The translations under genes were made by a program, and so were the position numbers. The notes beneath the pieces are model-generated. The model was not told the origin of the DNA, searched no databases, and saw nothing but the letters and a program-made list of their open reading frames with translations. From Zhenpiania hominis (GTDB lineage Bacteria; Bacillota; Clostridia; Peptostreptococcales; Anaerovoracaceae): 64,000 nucleotides of DNA. How positions within the stretch are numbered: position 1 is the first letter of the stretch; every line of letters begins with the position of its first letter. The stretch spans positions 124,001-188,000 of the forward strand of contig NZ_JACRYT010000003.1 in assembly GCF_014333425.1 (NCBI RefSeq). Direction: 5' to 3'. Positions 26,841 through 34,871 of the stretch are shown here, piece by piece.

Positions 26841-28070
26841 ATGAAAAAGAGACTGGTTATAACCGGTATGGGAGCGGTAACTCCTATCGGGACAGGAACG
26901 GACAAGTATTGGAACAATTTAATTCACGGCGAGTGCGGCGTTGATCACATTACGCGGTTCGACGCTTCGAATCTGCCGGTACAGATTGCGGCTGAAGTCA
27001 AGGACTTTGAGCCGAAAAATTATATATCCGCGAAACTGATTCGCGAAATGGATTTATTCCAACAGTTCGCTTTTGCGGCGGCAACAGAGGCTCTGGAGCA
27101 GAGCGGGTTCCCTGTAGAAGAGGAATCGCAGCGGATTGGAATCGTTATGGCGACAGCTCTCAATGGGACTTCCGCTACAGCTCAGACTCAGGAAGAATTA
27201 TCTTCGGGAAAAGCCAAAAAGGTAAGTCCAAGATTTGTGCCTAAAATTTTGGGGAACCTGGCGGCTGCTCAGTTTTCTATTGCAAAGGGAATTCATGGGC
27301 CGAGCTATACCATTAATACTGCCTGCTCTTCCGGCGGGGATGCGCTGGCTATGGCAGGAACTATGATTCTTGCGGGTCAGGCAGACGCCATGATCGTCAT
27401 GGGAGGAGAAAACGGCCTGTGCGAAGTTACGATCAGCAGTCTGGCTCAGGCAAAGGCGCTGTCCAGAAACAATGATAATCCAAAAGCTGCCTGCCGTCCT
27501 TTTGACGCGGACCGGGATGGCTTTATTATGGGAGAAGGCGGCGGCGCGCTGATTGTAGAATCGGAAGAACATGCCCTGCAGAGAGGCGCGGAAATTTTCG
27601 CGGAGCTGGCAGGCTATGCGAATACATCAGACGGGTACCATGTAACGTCCCCGGATCCGGAGGGAACGGGAGCGATTAACTGTATGAGATTGGCTCTTTC
27701 TATGGCGGAGATGAAACCCGAAGACATCGGTTATATTAATGCTCACGGAACGTCTACACCGCTGGGAGATCCGATTGAGACAAGGGCAATCAAAGCGGTG
27801 TTCGGGCAGAATCCGCCTCCGGTAAGTTCAACAAAAGGCGCAACCGGACATCTTATGGGCGCGGGAGGCATTACCGAAACTATCGCCTGTATCCAGGCCA
27901 TTCGTACGGGAATCCTGCCGCCGACACTGGGCTATCAGACGCCGGATCCGGAATGCGATTTAGATTATATTCCCAATCAGGCCAGAGAATCTGCCATTGA
28001 AACGGCAATGTCCAACGCCCTTGGTTTTGGAGGGCAGAATTCCAGTATTATTATACGGAAGTACCGCTGA
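26841..28070 (+). CDS. fabF: 3-oxoacyl-[acyl-carrier-protein] synthase II
   Basis: Condenses malonyl-ACP with acyl-ACP during fatty-acid elongation. At 409 residues it matches KAS II. The nucleophile Cys is in NTACSSGGDA near residue 160, and the two catalytic His residues are in NAHGTSTPLGD and GATGHLMGAGG, with the Lys in STKGATGH. Ribosome site TGGAGG. It stands alone, without the rest of a fab cluster, and a strong terminator follows. Confidence 0.96.
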   Translation: MKKRLVITGMGAVTPIGTGTDKYWNNLIHGECGVDHITRFDASNLPVQIAAEVKDFEPKNYISAKLIREMDLFQQFAFAAATEALEQSGFPVEEESQRIGIVMATALNGTSATAQTQEELSSGKAKKVSPRFVPKILGNLAAAQFSIAKGIHGPSYTINTACSSGGDALAMAGTMILAGQADAMIVMGGENGLCEVTISSLAQAKALSRNNDNPKAACRPFDADRDGFIMGEGGGALIVESEEHALQRGAEIFAELAGYANTSDGYHVTSPDPEGTGAINCMRLALSMAEMKPEDIGYINAHGTSTPLGDPIETRAIKAVFGQNPPPVSSTKGATGHLMGAGGITETIACIQAIRTGILPPTLGYQTPDPECDLDYIPNQARESAIETAMSNALGFGGQNSSIIIRKYR

Positions 28071-28099
28071 CCGGGAAAATAAATAGAAGGAACAAAGAA

Positions 28100-28154
28100 A
28101 GAGCTTTCCAGCGCAGAAAACCGAAAGGATTTGCTGCTTTAGAAAGCTCTTTTT
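28100..28154 (+). terminator. Intrinsic terminator after fabF
   Basis: GAGCTTTC (28101-28108) pairs with GAAAGCTC (28142-28149), with inner CAGC / GCTG pairs and TTTTTC after it. Confidence 0.8.
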
Positions 28155-28178
28155 CTATGTACGGTATACGCCGGTTCT

Positions 28179-28724
28179 TTACAGGGAATTTCCTATTTGC
28201 CAGGCGCGCTTCATAATTTCACCATCTTCGCTGAGATCGCTGTCCCCTCCTGCGATGATTTTTCCTGCCAGTTCCATATCCTTGGATAGGAATGTGTTGA
28301 GATACCAGTCGTAATTGGCCTGATACTTTTCATAGTTTTCCGGCGCCCCTTGGGCAAAAATACCGATGAGTTTGACGCCTGGCTGTAGTCTCGATTTTCT
28401 TTCCTTGTCGGAAAGACAGTAATGCCGGTTCATAAAGGTAATCATCGGGCCCGCTATTTGGGAGTAGTAGTTGGGGGAAGTTACAATCAGTGCCCCACTT
28501 TCTCTCAAATCCTGAAAATAAGATTCCATGTCATCCTCAATTACACAGTCCGTGTTATGCTTCCTGCAGCATCCGCATCCCTGACATCCCATCACTTCCA
28601 TATCTTGAATATGGTAAAGCCTTACCTCATGTCCCGCTTCCCGCGCTCCTTGGAGCGCTTTTTTTGCAATTCGCGTAGATACGCTGTTTTCTCTGGGACT
28701 TCCCAGCACTGCTGTAATTTTCAT
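28179..28724 (-). CDS. NADPH-dependent FMN reductase / iron-sulfur flavoprotein-like
   Basis: Flavodoxin-fold oxidoreductase, 181 residues. The FMN phosphate loop is GSPRENSVSTRIA near residue 8, and the flavin-facing segment is SPNYYSQIAGPM near residue 83. A cysteine-rich stretch MGCQGCGCCRK at residues 44-54 resembles the cluster region of archaeal-type iron-sulfur flavoproteins, so an Fe-S cluster may be bound. It follows spo0A on the same strand but has its own ribosome site. Confidence 0.85.
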   Translation of the reverse strand: MKITAVLGSPRENSVSTRIAKKALQGAREAGHEVRLYHIQDMEVMGCQGCGCCRKHNTDCVIEDDMESYFQDLRESGALIVTSPNYYSQIAGPMITFMNRHYCLSDKERKSRLQPGVKLIGIFAQGAPENYEKYQANYDWYLNTFLSKDMELAGKIIAGGDSDLSEDGEIMKRAWQIGNSL

Positions 28725-28795
28725 ATCGCTTTTCTCCTTTTTTCCGATTTCCTCTTTCTGTATTATACGGATTTTTGGAGATGTTGTCTACCGCC

Positions 28796-29593
28796 CTACC
28801 CGACTTTTCGCTCAAGACGCAGCTTGTCTGCGATGATGGCGATGAATTCAGAGTTGGTGGGCTTACCTTTATCGTTTTGGACGGTATAGCCAAAGAGACT
28901 GTTGATGGTCTCGATTTTTCCTCTGTTCCAGGCCACTTCAATCGCGTGGCGGATCGCCCGTTCAACACGGCTTGGCGTTGTATTATTACGTTGTGCGATT
29001 GCAGGATACAATTCTTTTGTTACAGCGCCTAACAGATCCATATCCTCTACAACCATAGTAATCGCGTCCCGGAGATACTGGTAGCCTTTAATATGCGCGG
29101 GAACGCCTACCTCGTGAATGATGTTTGTAATATCGATTTCCAAATCCTCGTGGACATTTGACTCCTGATTGTTCAGAATTGCTCTGGCAAAGCTGATTTT
29201 TCCTTCTTCGCGGACTTCGTTTCCGGAAAGCTGGTGAATTCTTTTTAAAAGAATGTCAAAGCTGAAGGGTTTGACAATATAATATTCCGCACCCAGATGG
29301 ATCGCTTTCTGTGTAATGGTTTCCTGCCCTACTGCAGAAAGGACAATAATGCGGGGATAAATCGGCAGCTCCATGGCATTAAGCTCTTCCAGGACGCCAA
29401 GCCCGTCTAAATGAGGCATAATCATATCAAGAACTAAAACCTCAGGCAGATGTTCTTTTACAGCATCAATCGTCTTAATTCCGTCATTTACGATAAACGA
29501 GACGTCAATTTCCTCCTTATCATGGAAAAAATCCGAAAGTATGTCACAAAAGTCCTTATTATCGTCAGCAATACCGATTTTAATTCTTTTCAT
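28796..29593 (-). CDS. spo0A: Sporulation transcription factor Spo0A
   Basis: Master regulator of entry into sporulation. The N-terminal receiver domain has acidic ADDN, the phospho-acceptor Asp in [10 protein letters not shown] near residue 55, and the Lys in VKPFSFD. The C-terminal DNA-binding domain includes [18 protein letters not shown] and [19 protein letters not shown] use ATG 29593 after AAAGGAGG, giving 265 residues, the family length; the longer frame upstream is not homologous. It lies just downstream of spoIVB as in most spore-formers. Confidence 0.98.
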   Translation of the reverse strand: MKRIKIGIADDNKDFCDILSDFFHDKEEIDVSFIVNDGIKTIDAVKEHLPEVLVLDMIMPHLDGLGVLEELNAMELPIYPRIIVLSAVGQETITQKAIHLGAEYYIVKPFSFDILLKRIHQLSGNEVREEGKISFARAILNNQESNVHEDLEIDITNIIHEVGVPAHIKGYQYLRDAITMVVEDMDLLGAVTKELYPAIAQRNNTTPSRVERAIRHAIEVAWNRGKIETINSLFGYTVQNDKGKPTNSEFIAIIADKLRLERKVG

Positions 29594-29730
29594 TGAAAAC
29601 CTCCTTTTCTCAAATAACGCATGAAAAGTATTTTTCCTCTTTTTTTCTTTTGTGGATTGTTGTTCCATATACCATTTTAGAGTATCCTGTAAAAATAGCA
29701 ATGAAAAAAGAAAGTCAATTTGAGTTGTAT

Positions 29731-29739
29731 TTCGACAAA
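29731..29739 (-). promoter_or_regulatory. Spo0A (0A) box upstream of spo0A
   Basis: TTTGTCGAA on the minus strand contains the 0A-box core TGTCGAA, about 140 bases before the spo0A start. Autoregulation of spo0A by Spo0A is known in Bacillus; here it is inferred from one box. Confidence 0.55.
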
Positions 29740-29770
29740 TTCTGTAGTCCAAAACCGGAGTCTTTCAGTG

Positions 29771-30832
29771 TCAGGAAGCTGCTTCCTGCAGCATCCATTC
29801 AATAAAAATTCCGTACCCTTTCTGAGGGTTATTGACGAATACATGTGTGACAGCTCCGATGATCCGATCATTTTGAATAATCGGGCTTCCACTCATTCCC
29901 TGAACAATACCTCCGCTTTTCTCAAGCAGACGTTCATCGGTCACCTGGATAATCATACCTTTATCCGACGGCTCTTTTTGATGATCGATTCTTTCGATTT
30001 CGATTTCAAATCGCTGCAGCTTATTATCATCCAGAGTAGTCAGGATATAGGCCTTCCCTTTTTCTACCTGATCCTGAGTCCCAACGACAAGAGGTTTATC
30101 ATACAAAGTGTTTTCGATGGGATGATAAGCATTGCCGAAAATTCCATAAGATGTATTTTTTTCAAGCCCTCCCAGCGGAGATTCAGCTTCATAGAAAACG
30201 CCTCTGATTTCTCCGGGTGTTCCAACCTCGCCTTCCTGGATCGACTGAACCTGAGCTTGAAGAAGCTGCCCTTTGTCAACGGAAAGTACTGATCCTGTTT
30301 CCGGATCCACGATTGCATGCCCCAAAGCTCCAAATGATTGGCTGACCGGATCGTAGTAGGTCAGAGTCCCAATCCCTGCGGTTTTATCTTTTACCCAGAC
30401 GCCCAGCTTATATAGACCATCTTCTTTTGCCAGTACCGGAGTGAGCCGGATATTGAGAGTGTCCTCTTTTCTTTTTACTTTGAGATTGACATCCCCCCGG
30501 ATCTCATTAACAACTTCCTGAACCTCTGAAGCCTTATAAACCTTTGTTCCGTTAATTTCCAGGATCATGTCTCCAATTTGCAGTCCTGCCTTGATCCCCG
30601 GATTGATCCGTTCGCCGTCTGCTGTCTCGATTTCTTCAAGTCCTACGATCAGAACTCCCTTTACGTCCATCCTAACCCCAACAGAATGTCCGCCGGGAAC
30701 AAGGACCCGTTCGCTGACTACATCTACACTGGCCGCATCGTTCTGAGGCGCTTCCGTAAGCTGGCCTACAAGAATAATGGTAAGCAGGAGTCCTGCGAAA
30801 ATCAGGCCTCCTTTTTTGAACGCGCTCTTCAT
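29771..30832 (-). CDS. spoIVB: SpoIVB serine peptidase
   Basis: Forespore-secreted protease that triggers processing of pro-sigma-K in the mother cell. The 353 residues show an N-terminal membrane anchor (LIFAGLLLTIILVG), a PDZ domain near residues 60-150 (GIKAGLQIGDMILEING), and the S55 peptidase domain with His in GALGHAIVD near residue 171 and the nucleophile Ser in GMSGSPIIQ near residue 314. The conserved THVFVNNPQKGYGI follows. It lies between a BofC-like gene and spo0A. Confidence 0.97.
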   Translation of the reverse strand: MKSAFKKGGLIFAGLLLTIILVGQLTEAPQNDAASVDVVSERVLVPGGHSVGVRMDVKGVLIVGLEEIETADGERINPGIKAGLQIGDMILEINGTKVYKASEVQEVVNEIRGDVNLKVKRKEDTLNIRLTPVLAKEDGLYKLGVWVKDKTAGIGTLTYYDPVSQSFGALGHAIVDPETGSVLSVDKGQLLQAQVQSIQEGEVGTPGEIRGVFYEAESPLGGLEKNTSYGIFGNAYHPIENTLYDKPLVVGTQDQVEKGKAYILTTLDDNKLQRFEIEIERIDHQKEPSDKGMIIQVTDERLLEKSGGIVQGMSGSPIIQNDRIIGAVTHVFVNNPQKGYGIFIEWMLQEAAS

Positions 30833-30849
30833 TTCTGACTTCGAGCCTC

Positions 30850-31299
30850 CTAGCTATCAAAGTTTTCCAGAAAATCCGCCAGTTCGTTCTCGTCCTCCAC
30901 ACGGACTCCTTCCGAAAGGAGCTGCTGATCTTCCGTACTCAGCAGCTGAAAGGGAACGGTTGTGATCTGATATAGATCCTCCTGGCCGTTTTCATCACAA
31001 TAAAACACTTTTACAACATCCTCCACTTCTTTAATCAGATAATAGGTCTGCTGCTTTTCTTCTGTCTGTGCCGCTTCATTTTCAGATTCTTTTTCGGTCG
31101 TTTCCTGATCCAGACTGTCGACGACAGGTTGGCTTTCCTGTGTCTGATTCTGTGTTTTTTCGCTTACCTCTGTAACGGTATTGACATTCTGGCTGTTTCC
31201 GTCGTAGTTGACCCAGATGCCAAAGGCCAAAAGGAACAGAATGAGCAATCCATAAAACCATTTACTTTTAATAAATCCCTTTTTCTGATTACTAAACAT
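30850..31299 (-). CDS. BofC-like membrane-anchored protein
   Basis: 149 residues: a cytosolic basic stretch, one membrane segment at about 15-30 (WFYGLLILFLLAFGI), a polar Gln/Glu-rich linker, and a C-terminal domain of about 60 residues (YYLIKEVEDVVKVFY to LADFLENFDS). The C-terminal pattern (hydrophobic-K, E-V-E-x-hydrophobic, T-x-x-P-F-x-x-L, D-x-x-x-L-x-x-G, E-L-x-x-x-L-E) matches the BofC C-terminal domain by eye. BofC restrains SpoIVB in Bacillus, so its place directly before spoIVB supports the call. The family match needs a profile test. Confidence 0.62.
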   Translation of the reverse strand: MFSNQKKGFIKSKWFYGLLILFLLAFGIWVNYDGNSQNVNTVTEVSEKTQNQTQESQPVVDSLDQETTEKESENEAAQTEEKQQTYYLIKEVEDVVKVFYCDENGQEDLYQITTVPFQLLSTEDQQLLSEGVRVEDENELADFLENFDS

Positions 31300-31339
31300 A
31301 CTACCACCTCAACTGGTAGTATTCGCTAATAATTAGAAT

Positions 31340-33448
31340 TTAATACCTCTTTCGTCTATGAATCAAAATAAAAATAGTTCCGCCCGAAGCCGCGAGGAGA
31401 AAGATCAATATCCCGATCCAAAAGGAAGAGAAATCTCCGGTCTGGGGAGAATGATCCATTTTTTTCGGTTTTTCCGGTTTTGTCGGCGCGGCTTCTTCCC
31501 TTTTTATTTCCTCCTTCTGGTTTGTCATCTCACATTTCAGGATCTCGCCATTTTCTTTTATTTCAAAAGGATAGGGCCGTTCGTCAATTTGATATCCTTC
31601 TGGCGCGTCGAATTCCCGAAAATAGTAATTCCCTACAGGAAGGTTCTCAAAGAATGCTTTTCCGTCCGAATTCGTTCTTGTCTGCAGGAGGACCTTCTGA
31701 TCCTGATCGAGGATTTCGATACCGGTGTCCGGGAGAGGCTGGCCAGTAGAGACATCTGTCTTTTCAATTTGGACTTCGCCGGCCTCCTGATGATTTGTCA
31801 CAGCAATTTCGGTGATCGCAAGGGTTTCCTCCTGCCCGGCAAAATGAAGTTCCGCAGTAATCGGCTCTTCTGGAGGAAGATATCCTTCCGGAACCTCCTT
31901 TTCCACTATATTATACTTTCCGAGATATAATTCCCCCGAATTTGCCTTTCCTTCCGCGTCGGTAGTGATCGTTCCCGCACTTTGGCCGGCCTTCAAGCGG
32001 ACGGTTCCGTCTGCTGTAATAATATCCTCCGCGGCTAGGATTTCAAAGACCACTCCTTCCAGGGGTATGGATTCCTGTACCATCTTTCCGTCCTGCGGGA
32101 CGAATCGTTCTCCCTGCTTCGTGACTTTTAAAATGCCTCTCTGCGGGGCATCTTTTTGCTGAACAACGGTATCTGTATCGGATACGGTAAAGGTGAGCGG
32201 TTCTTTGTTCAGCAGGTATCCATCCGGCGCCTGAATTTCCTGAAGCTGGTAGGTGCCGGGGCTCAGTTCTTCTTTGATAACGGCTTTCCCATCGCTTCCG
32301 GTACGCAGGTTTTCGATGAGAGTTCTCCCGCCGGAATCTAAAACTTTGTAAACCGCGGGAGAGGCAGTAATGAGAAGTCCGGTTTCCGCGTCCTGTTTTT
32401 CAATGGTTACATTCGGTCTGGATTCCGTCTGCACTTTCAGATACGAAGAAGACAGATCCAGAGAACCCATAATCATTGCCTGATAGTCCTCGTTTGTCGT
32501 ACAGTTCCAGACCAGAAGCTTTCCGGACGCGCTGCCGCCTGAAATATCGTTTTTTACAGTCAGAGTCAGGGCGGTAGTAAAAGGTTCGGAACTTTCCAAC
32601 GTGTACTGGTACTGTTTTTTTGTTACTTTAAACCTGGAGTCACTGAGGGTGATACCATTTGTCTTTTTGTTGGAATCGGTCAGAGTCACCGCCCATTTTC
32701 CGGTCTGACTGTTGTACTGCATCTTATGGACTTTTGCGGAAGCCTGCGTCTCAGAAGCAAAGCTGTGGACAGTCAAATGCTCATTCACTTTTTTCACCAA
32801 CCAGTTATAACATTTTTCCGCAGGCCTTCCTGCAAGGAATTTCTGCATATGTTTGGCAGGCATGCTGTGAGCGGCGGCAAGCTTCGTACCTGTTACAGCC
32901 CCGTTTTTTTTGGTAATCGTCCGCAGTCCCTGCTGTGCTTCCCAGATGAGAACCTGAGTTGCAAAGTAATAATCCGCATCATTTGTTCCGGAAACCGGTA
33001 CCTTTCGCGATCCGTTTCTTCCATAACAAAGGGCTGCGGCGATAATCTTCTGCGCGTCGGAAGGCAGTGCTTTAAACAGATTTTTCCCTTTCGTCGAATC
33101 GGAGGCTTTATAATTCGCCTGATCGCTAAAAGAAGCGCCGAATTCCGCACAATAACCATACTTTGATCCTTTATCGGTTGTGTCGCTGATTTTCAGATAG
33201 CGCCAACGAACCTTCTTCCTTCCATTTCCAGACTTTGTGGTCTTTTTTCCATTGTTGCTGTAAAATACAGTCTTTACATCTTCGTTTATGTAATATTCTT
33301 TTCCGTCTTTCCCAATCAGAATCTTTGTAAAATCCGCGTTTCCTTTATCTCCATGCTGCCATGCGGCAAAGGCTGGCGCAGGAAACAGAGAAACAGCGAA
33401 GCAGATAACCAGGAACAGACTAATCCCCTTTTGCCAAATCCTTTTCAT
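31340..33448 (-). CDS. Cell-wall-anchored thioester/SpaA-domain surface adhesin
   Basis: Exported 702-residue protein. A signal peptide (residues 1-28) is followed by a thioester-type domain with Cys100 (YCAEFG) and Gln165 (FATQVLIWE), the pair that forms the internal thioester in Gram-positive adhesins. Three prealbumin-like SpaA/Cna-B domains follow, near residues 345-430, 440-545 and 560-640, with E-x-x-A-P-x-G-Y motifs. The C-terminus has SPQTG, a hydrophobic segment and RRKRY, a variant sortase signal. Covalent surface attachment is inferred. The sortase is not in this window. Confidence 0.88.
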   Translation of the reverse strand: MKRIWQKGISLFLVICFAVSLFPAPAFAAWQHGDKGNADFTKILIGKDGKEYYINEDVKTVFYSNNGKKTTKSGNGRKKVRWRYLKISDTTDKGSKYGYCAEFGASFSDQANYKASDSTKGKNLFKALPSDAQKIIAAALCYGRNGSRKVPVSGTNDADYYFATQVLIWEAQQGLRTITKKNGAVTGTKLAAAHSMPAKHMQKFLAGRPAEKCYNWLVKKVNEHLTVHSFASETQASAKVHKMQYNSQTGKWAVTLTDSNKKTNGITLSDSRFKVTKKQYQYTLESSEPFTTALTLTVKNDISGGSASGKLLVWNCTTNEDYQAMIMGSLDLSSSYLKVQTESRPNVTIEKQDAETGLLITASPAVYKVLDSGGRTLIENLRTGSDGKAVIKEELSPGTYQLQEIQAPDGYLLNKEPLTFTVSDTDTVVQQKDAPQRGILKVTKQGERFVPQDGKMVQESIPLEGVVFEILAAEDIITADGTVRLKAGQSAGTITTDAEGKANSGELYLGKYNIVEKEVPEGYLPPEEPITAELHFAGQEETLAITEIAVTNHQEAGEVQIEKTDVSTGQPLPDTGIEILDQDQKVLLQTRTNSDGKAFFENLPVGNYYFREFDAPEGYQIDERPYPFEIKENGEILKCEMTNQKEEIKREEAAPTKPEKPKKMDHSPQTGDFSSFWIGILIFLLAASGGTIFILIHRRKRY

Positions 33449-33462
33449 AATATCTTATCCCC

Positions 33463-34107
33463 CTAAACTGTAATATGTTCCTTTAAATTTTCAAAAGTTT
33501 TATCTCCAATTCCATCTACATTTTTGATTTCTTCAATGTTTTGGAAGGCGCCGTTGCTGTTGCGGTAGCTAAGAATTTTTTCAGCAGTTACAGGTCCTAC
33601 TCCGTCCAGAGTCTGAAGTTCTTCAGAAGTAGCGGTATTAATATTGACTTTTGCGGAAAATCCGGAGTCTGCCGCTTCCTGTGGCTGGAGAGGCTCCAGG
33701 GCTGATGCGGCAGTCTCTCCCTTTTTCGGAATATAGACCTTTTCCCCATCTGTAAGGAGCGCTGCCTGGTTGATTCCGGCCGTATCCGCGTCTTTTCTCA
33801 GCCCGCCCGCAGCGGAAATCGCGTCCGCAACCCGGCTGCCGCTTCTCAGCTCTACTACCTGGGGAGCCTGTACCGCGCCCCCGACGTCGACAATAATGGA
33901 AGCAGATTCACTTTCGGCGCTTTGGGGTTCGCTTTCCAAAGAAACTTCCTGTCCGGACGAAACAAGGATATCTTCCCCAACGTCCTGTTCCCCGTCTCCT
34001 GCAAGAAAGACAAAAAAAGCAACCGCAAGTATAACGATAATTGCAGTTGCTTTTATTACAAGTTGTTTGTTGCTGAGCAGAAATTCTTTGTTCAGATATT
34101 GCTTCAT
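33463..34107 (-). CDS. comEA: ComEA-family DNA-binding competence protein
   Basis: Membrane-bound DNA receptor for uptake. One N-terminal membrane segment (VIKATAIIVILAVAFFVFLA), a linker, an SLBB domain (IIVDVGGAVQAPQVVELRSG) near residues 70-130, and a C-terminal double helix-hairpin-helix (VNINTATSEELQTLDGVGPVTAEKIL) near residues 150-214. Domain order and length match ComEA. No comEC or comEB is adjacent; it is followed 14 bases later by the adhesin gene. Ribosome site AGGAGG. Confidence 0.93.
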   Translation of the reverse strand: MKQYLNKEFLLSNKQLVIKATAIIVILAVAFFVFLAGDGEQDVGEDILVSSGQEVSLESEPQSAESESASIIVDVGGAVQAPQVVELRSGSRVADAISAAGGLRKDADTAGINQAALLTDGEKVYIPKKGETAASALEPLQPQEAADSGFSAKVNINTATSEELQTLDGVGPVTAEKILSYRNSNGAFQNIEEIKNVDGIGDKTFENLKEHITV

Positions 34108-34139
34108 CTGGAAATCCTCCTTTCTTGAATGTTTACATT

Positions 34140-34168
34140 ATTTTACATTCGCCAGGAGGAAATGTCAA
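34140..34168 (-). promoter_or_regulatory. comEA promoter
   Basis: On the minus strand TTGACA (34168-34163), a 17-base spacer and TAAAAT (34145-34140) lie about 30 bases before the comEA start. Confidence 0.8.
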
Positions 34169-34202
34169 TATATTACTGTTATTTTTTTACAAATTATCTA
34201 TC

Positions 34203-34871
34203 TTAAAGAAAACTCAGTTTTGTGCGCATAACGCTTATATCCGAACGTTCATCCGGAAGGCCCCAAAACCGCACAAGCGCGGTAATCAGGAGCTCCGGAC
34301 TCAAATTGGAGTCGCTCCCTGAGTCCAGCAGAGCGGTAACCAGAAGATTTTCTCCTACCGATACGATATTCATGCTCCGGATTTTATCTCGTATATTGAT
34401 ATCTTTCATTTCCTTTGATTTCTTCTGTCTCTTAGGTACCCGGATTTCCTTTTGTTTTAGAAAATCCTCACATAAATCTGCTGCGGATTTGCGCGGGGTG
34501 GATTCTCCCGCGGGGATTGCAATAATGTATTCTGCTGCTGTTGTCCTGGCCGCCAGACTCTTTTTGGAGTCATCTCCCTTTTCACAGGAGAAAATACGGA
34601 TCCCCTCTGGAAGCTGACGTCTCAGAGCTTTCGCCAACTCTTGCGGCTGATAGGGAATATCTGTCTCAAACTCCAGATATTCCGATACACTGGAATATCC
34701 CAGAGGGAGCGGTTGAGCAAATCCCATTTTCGGATGGGGATTGAATCCTTTGGAATAGGAAAGACAGATGCCTTCTCGTTTAAACGCCCGCTTAAAAAGG
34801 CGCAGAGTGTCCAAATGGGAAATATAGCAGATGACTCCTTCTTTTGAAAATTTAATTATATATCGATTCAT
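34203..34871 (-). CDS. TIGR03936-family radical-SAM-linked protein (DUF2344)
   Basis: 222 residues, beginning IIKFSKEGVICYISHLDTLRLFKRAFKREG with the hallmark GF-N-P-H-P-K-M-GFAQPL segment near residue 50. This is the partner that always follows the TIGR03960 radical SAM gene in Clostridia, sometimes fused to it. The start at 34871 overlaps the radical SAM stop as ATGA, and GGAGGACAG precedes it, so I chose it over an upstream start. Role unknown; RNA modification has been suggested from linkage with ribosomal and RNase G genes. Confidence 0.88.
   Translation of the reverse strand: MNRYIIKFSKEGVICYISHLDTLRLFKRAFKREGICLSYSKGFNPHPKMGFAQPLPLGYSSVSEYLEFETDIPYQPQELAKALRRQLPEGIRIFSCEKGDDSKKSLAARTTAAEYIIAIPAGESTPRKSAADLCEDFLKQKEIRVPKRQKKSKEMKDINIRDKIRSMNIVSVGENLLVTALLDSGSDSNLSPELLITALVRFWGLPDERSDISVMRTKLSFL

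Noticed and set aside
29594-29730. Sigma-H promoter of spo0A
   Set aside because: I could not find a good pair of -35 and -10 elements at the right spacing; only the 0A box is reported.
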